Source of the DNA: Thecamonas trahens ATCC 50062
Taxonomy: Eukaryota > Apusozoa > Apusomonadida > Apusomonadidae
Length of the DNA stretch: 64,000 nt
Assembly (NCBI RefSeq): GCF_000142905.1
Contig: NW_013657672.1
Coordinates: forward strand, 197,670-261,669
Reading direction: 5' to 3'
A program made the translations under genes and the position numbers. Shown here piece after piece: positions 32,147-41,280 of this stretch; position 1 is the stretch's first letter; each line of letters starts with the position of its first letter. The notes beneath the pieces were generated by a model that worked only from the letters and a program-made list of their open reading frames with translations, was not told the origin of the DNA and did no database searches.

Positions 32147-33730
32147 CTACTCGATGTTCATGGCGGCGAGATCGTCGGCGTCGTCGGCGTTGGTGGACGC
32201 CTGGCCGGCAGTTGCAAGCTCCGGGTGAAAGGCGAGCATCTCGTTGTAGATGTGTGCGCGGATGGTGTTGATGTCGACGGGCTCCGACTCAAAGTCAAAG
32301 TCTAGGAACGGCGGAGCGGCCGGCTCGTTGGTTGGCTCGTGCAGGTCAGCAAAGTAAGGGTGCTCGAGTGCCTGCTCGGCAGTGAGCCGATCGCCCGGCT
32401 GTGTCGCCAGCAGCTTCTCCAGCAGGTCAATGGCCACTGGGCTGACGCCCGGGAACTCGACAGTAAAGTCCTTGCGCGGCCGGACGCCGTGCGAGCGAAC
32501 GTATGCGCGCGCGTTGTCGTTGCGAATCTCGTCGATCTCCTCCGGCGATGGCGTGCCCAGAAAGGTGAGGATGAGCGAGAGCTGATGGACTTGATCGCGG
32601 CCTGGAAGCAGCGGGCGTCGCAGGATGAGCTCGGCAAAGATGCAGCCGACAGCCCAGATGTCGACGGCCTTGGTGTACTGGCCCGAGTCGTAGATAATTT
32701 CTGGTGCACGGTACCACCGCGTGGCCACATACTCGGTGAACCCGGCCTGGTTCATGTCGATCACGTTCGGTCGCGCAAGGCCGAGGTCGCAAATCTTCAT
32801 ATCGCAGTCGGCGTTGAGTACCAGGTTCGACGGCTTGATGTCGCGATGGATGACGCCTGCCGAGTGGATGTACTTGAGCCCGCGGAAGACCTGGTACAGA
32901 AAGTGTGTAAAGTGCTCCTCATTGAGCTCCTGCCCAGACTTGATGATCTGATGCAGGTCCGTGTCCATCAGCTCCATCACCATGTAGATGGTGGTAAAGG
33001 TCTCGGCCTCCTCAGGCGGAATTGTCATAATGTCCAAGATCCGGATCACGTTCTCGTGGTTCGACAGGTGCCGGAGCAGCTTCAGCTCACGCAGCACCCG
33101 CTTGGCGTCGATGGGATGCCCAAATACCTCAGCGATTCTCTTGATGGCCACCTCCTCGCCGGTCACCGTGTCCACCGCCGCGCACACTGTTCCATACGCG
33201 CCCTTGCCCAGCGCCTACACACACGCACGCACACACGCACACATCATGCAAGCAAACGCACACGCACACATACATACACACGCACACATGCAAGGCAAGC
33301 ACCCAGGGGAATACGTGAGTGTGTACCATCGGTGATGAGGAGGTGCTGGGCAGAGACAACGCCTCCCCTCCCACACCCTCCCACACCCTCCCACACCACC
33401 ACCACCACCACTGCCCCACACCTCCACCGCACACCTCCACCGACCCCCTTCCAATCTTCCACTCAATCCCCTCCCCCCGCTACCTGCCCCTTCCCCCCCC
33501 TCCCCCCTCCCCCCCCCCCCCCCCCCGGCCTCTCCTCTCCTCCCGAGCTTCCAATGGAACAGACAACGTCGGGATCACCACCTTGACCAACCCCCCCCCC
33601 CACCCCCACCCCCCCACCCCCACCCCCCCCCACGCCATACAGCACGTACGACAGGATGCTCAATGACGTATCTCTTGTCAATGACAAACTCGGTGCCTCC
33701 CACTAGAAAGCTGTGCTTGCCTATATCCAT
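32147..33730 (-). CDS. MAP kinase, ERK type with TEY activation motif
   Basis: Exon 1 33730..33650 (27 codons), intron 33649..33215 (435 bp; GTACGT to GTGTAG, with CA-rich and C/G-rich tracts), exon 2 33214..32147; 382 aa. The splice restores the glycine loop: VIEHPV joined to ALGKGAYGTVCAA. Other motifs: VAIKRI (Lys52), IHRDIKPSNLVL, CDLGLARP, activation loop GFTEYVATRWYRAPEI (TEY, phosphorylated by a MAP2K), and the MAPK insert region. It ends in an acidic C-terminus. The family phosphorylates Ser/Thr-Pro sites downstream of MAP2K/MAP3K; the ankyrin-TKL kinase in this window could belong to such a cascade but nothing here shows that. Confidence 0.95.
33217..33300. repeat. CA-rich imperfect repeat in MAPK intron
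   Basis: Interrupted CA/CG dinucleotides (ACACACGCACGCACAC...). It lies next to the intron's 3' end; on the coding strand it is GT-rich and adjoins the GTGTAG acceptor. Confidence 0.8.
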
Positions 33731-33954
33731 GGTGAAGCAGGACCCAAGTGAAGTGTGGCTCAAGATGCGATGTGCGTGGAGTAGGCAGAGCGCGGTCCTC
33801 CTCTCTGTCACTCGTAGGCACTGTTTCCGCCCCACGACTCTTCGCTAGGCTTGCAGTCATGCCGATCGGCGTAACGAGGCCTTTTCCCGCCTCTCCTGGT
33901 TTGGTAACAGCTTTGATGGAGTGCTTCGTGGCGGTGCGCTAGGGCGGTGGCGTA

Positions 33955-36933
33955 TCAGTGCCGGCGACGGGCGAGCTGGGTCACCTTGGTCGAGAGCATG
34001 GACGAGACGCCGAGATACGGCGGGAGCCACTCGGGGAACTGCGAGGTAGCGATAGTGGCCTCTTTGGAGGCGCGGACGCCCCAGAGCTTGAAGAATGGAA
34101 CTAGGTCGTGCTTGGCAACCTGCGAGAGCCGCACAATCCACTGGTCGCGGAGGAGTGCCGGCGGGTTGGCTGCAACGTCGGCGACCGAGAGCGGCGCCTT
34201 GGCGTACGAGTCAAAGACGCCAAAGAACAGCTCCCAGCCAAACTCGACAACAAGCTGGACGTACATGTGAGCGCCGGCAAGCGGATCCCGCTGCCACAGC
34301 GGCTCGAGGTCCGGATCATCAAAGCCGCGGAAGAGGAAGTCCATAACCGCAGCCTCGCGCGAGTTGAGCCGCGGATGCGAGAGCGGCGAGACACCGAGCA
34401 TCGAGTCGAATACAAAGAGCGAGAAGAGGTTGACCGCCACGTCGGCCATTCCGTCAAAGGCAAGCACATTTGAGGCCTGAAAGTTGTACCCGAGGCACTT
34501 GAACAGCGCCCACGCGCCTTGGCTCTGCAGCTTGCGCACGTCCATGGCATCAAACATTAGCGACGGCAGCGAGCATGCAATCGGGTAGCCATTGTGAAGT
34601 GTTCCGCTTGCGAGCTGCACATCGCCCACGACTCGCTCCGGCCGCCGCCGCGACGGCGCGCCCCATGCCTGGGACGCAGCCGGGGCGCTGCTGCTCCCAT
34701 CGCGCGCGCGCGAGCCAACCAGCGCGCCTTCGCGACCATGCCGCTGCGAGAGTACGTCCATGGTGTCGATGACCCTGTCCCAGAACGCAAGCACCGCTGA
34801 TGGGTCCTCAACCTCGCGGAGGACGGCCGTTGGAAGAGTAAAAATGATGCGCGAGGAGGCCAGCTCGCCCCACGGCGCCGGCCGGTGCAGCTGCATCGCC
34901 CGCCACTCAGAGATCGACGTTGTGCCATGTTGGTAGTACGGCGCTAGGACGGTGCCCTCGAGGTCAAGGACCATTCGCGATGCTAGGTCGGCAGACCCTG
35001 CTGCCGGAGAACCACCCGCTTGCTCACGAATCTCGAGGTAAATAAGGCCACCGTACGGGTTGTGCAGCACAGTCTGCTCGCCGGCGAGGCCAATCGCGGC
35101 CGTGCAGCAAATCGACGGGTGGCGCCGCCACTCGGGTGCGTGAAAGAGGACGTCCGAATGTGCCCCGATCCGCAACAGCACTTGCGGAAGCTCGTCGACG
35201 GCAAGCGGTGAGTCGGGACCAAAAGTGCCTGAAGCCGAGGCTAGCGCGACCGCAACAAGGCCTCCGGGCGGCGCATAGAGGCCGGTCGAGTACCATCCGG
35301 GCCCGTTGATGTGGATCTCCACCGCTCGCGGCTGCGGCTTGGCTGTGGGAGGCACCGGCCCGGGAAAGACCGGAGCAGACGCCGCCGCGGCAGGCACGCC
35401 ACCGCTCTCGTTGCTCGCCTCATATGAGCCGACAAGAACTGCGAGCCGCTGCACAATGTCCTTCTTGTATACGGGCGCGTCCAGCGACGGCAGAATCCGC
35501 GGGACAGCCTCCCAAACCGCGGCGCAGAGCGCTGGTGGAAAGAGCGATGCCTCCAACGGGAGATACACTGCGTAATAGTCAATGACGTCAACGAGCACAC
35601 TCGGTAGCTTGGCTCGAGAGCTCCGCTCCTCGAGCAAAAAGTTGAGCGCGTCGAGCGCAGCACCCACGTGTCCGTACTCGGGCGACGAGTGCGCGAGGGC
35701 AAGAAGTCGATTGCTCGGGCCTTCCCGCAGGTCGCCACTGGTGATGACCGGCTGATGGGTAAAGACAAAACCCATGGGCGTGGTAAAGTCGTTGGCAGGG
35801 TAGCGCGGCGTTTTGAACGCGTGGCGGGCGGCGGCGCTAGGAACCGGCCCGTGGGCAGCCTCGGCTGCGCCCTCGATCTTCTGGTCGTAGAGCAGGAGCA
35901 CTGCGCCTCCGAGCTTCACGTACCGCTGTAAAGCGCAGAGGCCGCGCGGGTCGGCAAAACCCCGCCACCCGCCCAGCACCACCAACACTGTGGCGTCCTG
36001 CGGCGAGAGCGCCTCGAGCTCGCGAACCGCCAGATGCGGCGCCACAACAAGGTCCAGCAGTGGCCCCAATGCCGCGAGCGAGTCGATGTACCCGCGGGCG
36101 AGGCCAACGGCGCGGACAATAGGCATTGACGGGCACGGACCGGCCAGCCACCGCAGAACGTTGGCCACAAAGACCGGGCCATCGGCGCGCTCGTCGGTAA
36201 AGACTGTTGGATGAAGCATGTTGACGTGCCCTAGTGCGACTACTCGCCCGCGCTCTATGCTCGATGCTACTACTACAGGAGCCGGGACTTCGGTGCGCGG
36301 GCCAGCGGTAGCCGCCCGCCCAGCGACCACCACCGCAGCATTGGGCCCAAACACCGCAATCTGCGAGGTTGACCGTGGCAGCCGCAGCGCAGCCACCGCG
36401 CTTGTGATCTCCGCCCGCGCCTCGCTCACCAGCCCCGAGCTCGGCACCGCGCTGCCGACTGCGACCGCCTGGTCAGCAGCAGTCGGATTGAGCGCCGCGA
36501 GCGCCACACCGCCCGGCGTTGACGGTGTGCCGGGCGTGCCAGGCGTGCCAGGCGTCCGCGGCGTCAGCAGCGTGCCCGAAGTGCCCGAGCCCGAGTCACC
36601 ACCTCTGGCCGAGCTCAGCCTGCGCCTGCTCGAACGGCCGTGGACCGCGGCCGCTGGCACCGAAAGCGGCGGCAGTGGAGCAATAGCACCACGCAAGCCA
36701 AGATTGCCGCTTCGCCCGTCGCCTGACTCAAGCTCAGGCCCAGGCCCGGGCGTCTTTCGCCGCCGCCGCCGCTTTCTCCGCCGGTACCGGCGGCGCCCAC
36801 CCTCGACTTGCCCGCCAAGCCCAGTCACTGGGACCTCGCCGCCACCACGCCCACCGTCATTGTCCTGCCCAGCCTCGAGTCCACTACTGGTAGACCTGTC
36901 CGGCGGTCCCCGCTTTGTGCAACCTGCGCCCAT
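33955..36933 (-). CDS. TCAF-like M60 pseudopeptidase, N-myristoylated
   Basis: 992 aa, single exon. N-terminus MGAGCTKRG fits dual acylation (myristoyl-Gly2, palmitoyl-Cys5). Then an Arg/Lys-rich patch, TPGTPGTPSTPGG repeats, a GATase-like region (VVALGHVNMLHPTVF, ANVLRWLAGP) and a C-terminal M60-like domain. M60 hallmarks: WYSTGLYAPPGGLV, IYLEI, MDVRKLQSQGAWALF, CLGYNFQ, VNLFSLFVFDS. The zinc motif HExxH of active M60 peptidases is replaced: the aligned segment reads FKCLGYNFQ, with no His. So it is probably catalytically dead. Animal TCAF proteins (TRPM8-associated factors) share the GATase-like plus M60-like layout; a membrane scaffold or channel-partner role is inference. Stop lies 224 bp upstream of the MAPK start. 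Confidence 0.8.
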   Translation of the reverse strand: MGAGCTKRGPPDRSTSSGLEAGQDNDGGRGGGEVPVTGLGGQVEGGRRRYRRRKRRRRRKTPGPGPELESGDGRSGNLGLRGAIAPLPPLSVPAAAVHGRSSRRRLSSARGGDSGSGTSGTLLTPRTPGTPGTPGTPSTPGGVALAALNPTAADQAVAVGSAVPSSGLVSEARAEITSAVAALRLPRSTSQIAVFGPNAAVVVAGRAATAGPRTEVPAPVVVASSIERGRVVALGHVNMLHPTVFTDERADGPVFVANVLRWLAGPCPSMPIVRAVGLARGYIDSLAALGPLLDLVVAPHLAVRELEALSPQDATVLVVLGGWRGFADPRGLCALQRYVKLGGAVLLLYDQKIEGAAEAAHGPVPSAAARHAFKTPRYPANDFTTPMGFVFTHQPVITSGDLREGPSNRLLALAHSSPEYGHVGAALDALNFLLEERSSRAKLPSVLVDVIDYYAVYLPLEASLFPPALCAAVWEAVPRILPSLDAPVYKKDIVQRLAVLVGSYEASNESGGVPAAAASAPVFPGPVPPTAKPQPRAVEIHINGPGWYSTGLYAPPGGLVAVALASASGTFGPDSPLAVDELPQVLLRIGAHSDVLFHAPEWRRHPSICCTAAIGLAGEQTVLHNPYGGLIYLEIREQAGGSPAAGSADLASRMVLDLEGTVLAPYYQHGTTSISEWRAMQLHRPAPWGELASSRIIFTLPTAVLREVEDPSAVLAFWDRVIDTMDVLSQRHGREGALVGSRARDGSSSAPAASQAWGAPSRRRPERVVGDVQLASGTLHNGYPIACSLPSLMFDAMDVRKLQSQGAWALFKCLGYNFQASNVLAFDGMADVAVNLFSLFVFDSMLGVSPLSHPRLNSREAAVMDFLFRGFDDPDLEPLWQRDPLAGAHMYVQLVVEFGWELFFGVFDSYAKAPLSVADVAANPPALLRDQWIVRLSQVAKHDLVPFFKLWGVRASKEATIATSQFPEWLPPYLGVSSMLSTKVTQLARRRH

Positions 36934-37182
36934 GCCTCCGAGTATCCGGGAGAGGTGTAGTTGCTTACTATGGCTGAGACTGACTCGCTGTTGTCGGCAC
37001 CGTCACGCATTGTAGTCGCCTCGCCCGGTCGACCGGCTGGCGCCGAATTCTCCGACAATGAAGGCGGCGTTGCCACTGCGGCGCTGCAGGGGGGGGGGGG
37101 GGGGGGGAGGGGATTTGTGCGGCAAGTGCATACGTCGGGCTTGAGGGAAAAGCAATCATGTGATGTAGAGTGGGATGGCACG

Positions 37183-38395
37183 CTACGGCGATGAAACAAA
37201 GAACGGACCGATCTCGGTCATGGGCACCCAGAAGCGGGCGCCCCACGAAGCCTCGTTGTGCGAGCCGCCCTGGGCAAGGAAAGAGAAGAGAGTCGAGTTG
37301 GTCTTCCATCCCAGAGCCTCAAAGTGAGAGCGAACCTGCTCAAAGCCATCGGTCTGCGAAGCAGGCTCGAGAGAGCCAACGTCGAGGTAGTAGACGTTGG
37401 GCGGCGATGGCGCCGAGTCATCGGTCATGATTTGCGAGCCGAACTGGAAGTTGTCCCACCAGAAAGACGACGACATGCAGCCGGCAATGCCATAGACGTG
37501 CGGGCGGGTCCACGCCGCGTAGCACGAGAGCAGGCCGCCGAGCGACGAGCCAAGGATCCCGGTGTGCTCCGGCGCAGGATGCGCCGGCACCCGGTAGTTC
37601 TTGGCGATGAGCGGAAAGATGATCTCCTCCACAAAGTCAAGATATGTGTCGGCCTTGCCGCCTCCACCGACAGACGGGTCGTACGATGGCGTGTACTCGT
37701 CGATTCGCGCCGCGGTGTTGTCGACGCCGACAAGGACGATCTCTGGAACGACGCCCTCGATGATGAGCGGGTTCATCGTCTTCTGGCAGTCCCAAGCAAT
37801 GCCCGCAAACGATGTGGACGCGTTGAAGCTGCAAAGGGGAGAGTGGAGTGAGTCGGCGGCGGGGGGGGGGGGGGGGGGGGGGAGGGGAGGGGGAAGACGT
37901 AGGGCAGCGTACAGGTTCTGGCCGTCCTGCATGATCAGGAACGGATACGGACCCTTGTACGGGTTCTCGTTGTACGACGGAGGCAGCCAGGTGACGACGT
38001 TGCGCGAATTTTTCAGCTTGGGTGAGTAGATGTCGTAGAGGTAGACGTAGTGACCCTGGGCGGTGTAGAACCACGGGGTGTCGGTGACGTCGGACACGCC
38101 CGCAGGTGCAACCGCGTTGCCGCCGAGCTGCCACGTCTCATCGTTGACGAGCACCTTGTACTCGAGATCGCCATCGCTGGCAGAGCACTCGGCAGACGCC
38201 ATCCACGTGTCCTTCCGGTCGCTTCCATCGCCACGCCCGTGCGCCAGTTGAGCCCGCATCCGCTTCCACGCAGGTACAGCCCCGCCCGTTCGGCAGGTTG
38301 ACCGCAGGGTAGCGGACGGTGATGCTGAGGCCGGCAGCAGAGCCCACAGCCAGCACAACAGCCAGTACAGCCACAACAAGCCATGTCATTCGCAT
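37183..38395 (-). CDS. Secreted Fes/esterase-D-like alpha/beta hydrolase with N-terminal CBM-like domain; two frame breaks
   Basis: About 376 aa from ATG 38395. Signal peptide: MRMTWLVVAVLAVVLAVGSA. A starch-binding/E-set-like domain follows (LYLRGSG, GLNWRTG, LEYKVLVNDETWQLGGN), then an esterase domain (PF00756 type): LIMQDGQNLF, SFAGIAWD, nucleophile elbow GSSLGG, and a C-terminal His in GGSHNEASW. The 84-bp intron is 37912..37829 (GTACGC to TTGCAG) with a C22 tract; splicing gives the family motif DGQNLFNASTSFAG. The N-terminal domain is split over three frames; one missing base at 38280-38283 (C4 run) and one at about 38211-38225 restore it. Likely a secreted or lysosomal carbohydrate esterase; substrate unknown. 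Confidence 0.82.
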
Positions 38396-38743
38396 GGTTA
38401 CCTCACCGCAAGCGAGAGAGAATTTGGCGAGACGCGAGTAGCGAGCAGCGAGCAGCGAGAGGTCGCGCGGCTGCCTGCACGCATCCACCTCGTCCGCCCC
38501 CAAGTGAGCTCTGCCACCAAGGCGGAAAACCTCACAAAGCCCAGCTCCCCCCCCCCTCCCCCCCTCCCCGTCACAATTTTTCTGTGTCGTCCCCCCTCCC
38601 CCCACCCCCCACCCTCCCCCACTTCCCGCCTCACTTGCCAGGGGGGGGGGGCAACTTTCAGAGCTCAGGGGGGGCGACTGGCTCGACGGAGGGGACGAGG
38701 CGCCAAAGGGCAACACTTCTCTCTCTCTCTCGTGCAAGTGCGT
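38396..38743. promoter_or_regulatory. Divergent region between esterase and SETD2 genes
   Basis: 348 bp with several C and G homopolymers (about 38547-38640 and 38641-38650) and a (CT)n tract at 38718-38731 just before the SETD2 start. No TATA-like element seen. Confidence 0.45.
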
Positions 38744-41260
38744 ATGACAGACAACGTGACGCAGGAGAGCGGAGCGGCATTGGGCCATGCAGACGGGAGC
38801 CGGGCTGGAGAGGGAGGCGCAGCGGGCGAGGTGGGGCTGGCTAACACGGCTGGACTCGAGGGCGCCGACGAGGCTGAGGACGGGACGGTGGCGATGGAGG
38901 TTGTGGGAGGAGCGGGCAATGGGAGCACAAGTGGTGGGTCGGGCAAGGATGAAGTCCGTGAGCGCAATCTGGCGGCTGTGGATACGCTTGTGGACGCGGA
39001 CGACGAGGGCGCGTGGCATGAGAACTGGGGCCAGCCGGTGCCCGGGCCGTACAACTTCAAGGAGCTCACCGAGAACAAGTTTGTCTCGCGGAAGAAGAAG
39101 TCGCGGCCCGCGTACGATGAGGCTTTCCAGTGCGAGTGCGATAATGAGGTGCAGTGTGGGCCCGGGTGTGAGAACTTTGACATGGCCATCGAGTGCATCG
39201 AGGGCTACTGCCACATGCGCGACCTCTGCCGCAACCAGCGGCTGCAGCGGAAGCAGACGGCAGACGTTGAAGTCTTCCAGACCAAGCTCAAAGGACTCGG
39301 TCTCCGGGCGTGCTCGAAGGTCTCGCAAGGCGATCTCATCATGGAGTACGTCGGCGACATCATCGACAAGCGCGAGTTCAACCGGAGAGTCAAGGCCTAC
39401 GCTGACGAGAACATCACTCATTTCTATTTCATGTCCATCGGCAACGAGGAGATGATCGATGCTACCAAGGCCGGCAACATCTCGCGGTTTATCAACCATT
39501 CGTGTGCTCCGAATGCGCGGACCGAGATGTGGACCGTGGCCAACGAGCACCGCGTCGGCCTCTACGCCGTCAACGACATTTACCCTGGCGAGGAAATCAC
39601 CTTTGACTACCAGTTTGAACGGTACGGCGCCCAGGCACAGCAGTGCTTTTGTGGCGAGGTTGCGTGCCGCGGCACCATTGGCGGCGAGCGCAAGGAGCTG
39701 GGTGCGTTTTTCTCGGCAAACGCTGCTTCGGCGTCCGACGACGACGACGACGACGTGGAGGCGAGCGGCGAGCGCAAGGCTTCCTCCCGAAAGTCGAGCT
39801 CCAAGGCTGAGATCAAGCGCATCATGGACGAGCGCCAGCGGCGGCTCATCTTTGACCTCTCCAACTCGGACTACACGCTCGAGCAGCGGCTTGCGGTCCT
39901 CTGCTCCAAGTCGGGTGGCCTGGGATCGACCAAGTACGTGAAGGACTTCAAGAAGCTGCTCCTCCAGGTTGACTCGGCGCACAACAAGGCGCTGCTGGCC
40001 AACGTCATGGCCAAGACGACGGCGAGTACGGTGCTCCGCGAGCTGGCCAAGGGCAACACCGTTTCGGCGCTTGTCCGCTGGCTGGCCTACACCGATGGCA
40101 AGGACAAGTGGGCTGAGTTCCAGCTTGCCGTCCTTACCGCCCTCCGCAAGCTCCCACTCTCGCTCGACCAGATGGCAAACAAGTCGCTCAACAGCCGACT
40201 GTCCAAGATGGTCGAGTACCCCACGGCTGACGTTGCCTCGGCCGCCCAGTCGCTTCTCGACCACTTTTCCAATGCCCAGTCGTCGCAGGTCTTTATTCCA
40301 CGCAAAAAGATGCAGCCACCGCCGCTTGAGGCCGCAGCCGCTCCGACGGATCCGAACGCGCTCCTCCCAGCGCCTATGATGGTCCTCCCGGAGCCGATGG
40401 CGGTGGGCCCAGCGTCGGACGCGCCAGTGCGGAAGCCGGCTCAGGCGCGCCCGCCCAAGCGGCGGACGTCCGCTGCCGGCTCGGCTATGTTCTCATCACC
40501 GCCGCCGGAGGACAAGTCTGCTTCGTTCCGGGCCCCGCCGCCGCTGAACCCGCGGCCGCGTGACGGCGGGCGCGACTCGGGCCGCGACTACTCGCGTGAC
40601 TCGGGCCGCGACTACTCGCGCGACTCGGGCCGCGACTACTCGCGCGACTATGTCCGAGGTGGCGGTCGTGAGTACTCGCGCGATGTGCAGGCGGCTCCGG
40701 CGTCGGCAGCCGTCCGAACTGGCTCTGCGGTCTCGATGAGCGTCGAAGGCATGGACCCGGCGACCAAGGAAACGTCCAAGCTCATCCAAGACACGGCATC
40801 GGAGCAGGCCAAGCGGCTGCTGCAGCAGTCAGAGGCCGAAGCGCGTCGCGAGACCAAGCGGCGGCGGGCCAAGGAGGCCGAAATGCGCAAGGCGAAGAAG
40901 CGGAAGCTGCTCTCCAAGTCGGGAGTGACGAGAGACATGAAGCCGTCGAGCAAGCTCGTTACGCTCCTCCGCGACGAGACACCGCTCGACCCGCTGCAGC
41001 CGCTGTTTAAGACCCGCGTCTCGGAGCTCATCAAGGAGGCGCTCCGTCCGTTCCACAAAGCTGGGCGGTTTGCGTCCAAGGACGACTTTGCGCACCTCGC
41101 CCGTAAGTTCTCGCACCAGATCCGCGAGAAGGAGGGCGACGCCCGCCGTAACAACGGCGCGTCGTACTCGGTCGTCACCGCCAAGCTCAATCGTCGCATT
41201 GTCAAGCACATCAAGGCATACTTTGACAGACATCCGGGTGTGTACTCTCGGAACAAGTAA
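38744..41260 (+). CDS. SETD2: SETD2/Set2-type histone H3K36 methyltransferase
   Basis: 838 aa from ATG 38744. Domains: acidic N-terminus; AWS (CECDNEVQCGPGCENF to LCRNQRLQRKQ, about 130-175); SET (GLGLRACSKVSQGDLIMEY, RFINHSCAPNA, GEEITFDYQFERYG) with the SAM/substrate residues; post-SET cysteines (CFCGEVACRG). Then a helical segment like a TFIIS N-terminal/LEDGF-type domain (LVRWLAYTDGKDKWAEFQLA), a Pro-rich region, a 24-bp repeat (about 40570-40650, RDSGRDYS units) and a C-terminal SRI domain (LARKFSHQIREKE, HIKAYFDRHPGVY). SRI binds the phosphorylated RNA polymerase II CTD, coupling H3K36 methylation to elongation. Stop lies 20 bp from the convergent phosphoesterase. Confidence 0.93.
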   Translation: MTDNVTQESGAALGHADGSRAGEGGAAGEVGLANTAGLEGADEAEDGTVAMEVVGGAGNGSTSGGSGKDEVRERNLAAVDTLVDADDEGAWHENWGQPVPGPYNFKELTENKFVSRKKKSRPAYDEAFQCECDNEVQCGPGCENFDMAIECIEGYCHMRDLCRNQRLQRKQTADVEVFQTKLKGLGLRACSKVSQGDLIMEYVGDIIDKREFNRRVKAYADENITHFYFMSIGNEEMIDATKAGNISRFINHSCAPNARTEMWTVANEHRVGLYAVNDIYPGEEITFDYQFERYGAQAQQCFCGEVACRGTIGGERKELGAFFSANAASASDDDDDDVEASGERKASSRKSSSKAEIKRIMDERQRRLIFDLSNSDYTLEQRLAVLCSKSGGLGSTKYVKDFKKLLLQVDSAHNKALLANVMAKTTASTVLRELAKGNTVSALVRWLAYTDGKDKWAEFQLAVLTALRKLPLSLDQMANKSLNSRLSKMVEYPTADVASAAQSLLDHFSNAQSSQVFIPRKKMQPPPLEAAAAPTDPNALLPAPMMVLPEPMAVGPASDAPVRKPAQARPPKRRTSAAGSAMFSSPPPEDKSASFRAPPPLNPRPRDGGRDSGRDYSRDSGRDYSRDSGRDYSRDYVRGGGREYSRDVQAAPASAAVRTGSAVSMSVEGMDPATKETSKLIQDTASEQAKRLLQQSEAEARRETKRRRAKEAEMRKAKKRKLLSKSGVTRDMKPSSKLVTLLRDETPLDPLQPLFKTRVSELIKEALRPFHKAGRFASKDDFAHLARKFSHQIREKEGDARRNNGASYSVVTAKLNRRIVKHIKAYFDRHPGVYSRNK
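40570..40650 (+). repeat. 24-bp tandem repeat encoding RDSGRDYS
   Basis: About three near-identical in-frame units inside the SETD2-type gene, giving an Arg/Asp/Ser/Tyr-rich linker that resembles RS/RD-type low-complexity sequence. Confidence 0.85.
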
Positions 41261-41280
41261 GTGAATGTTTGTGGTTCGCG

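Noticed and set aside
38138-40264. A 708-codon open frame antisense to the SETD2-type gene
   Set aside because: It lies over conserved AWS/SET coding sequence on the other strand; GC-rich third positions generate such open frames throughout.
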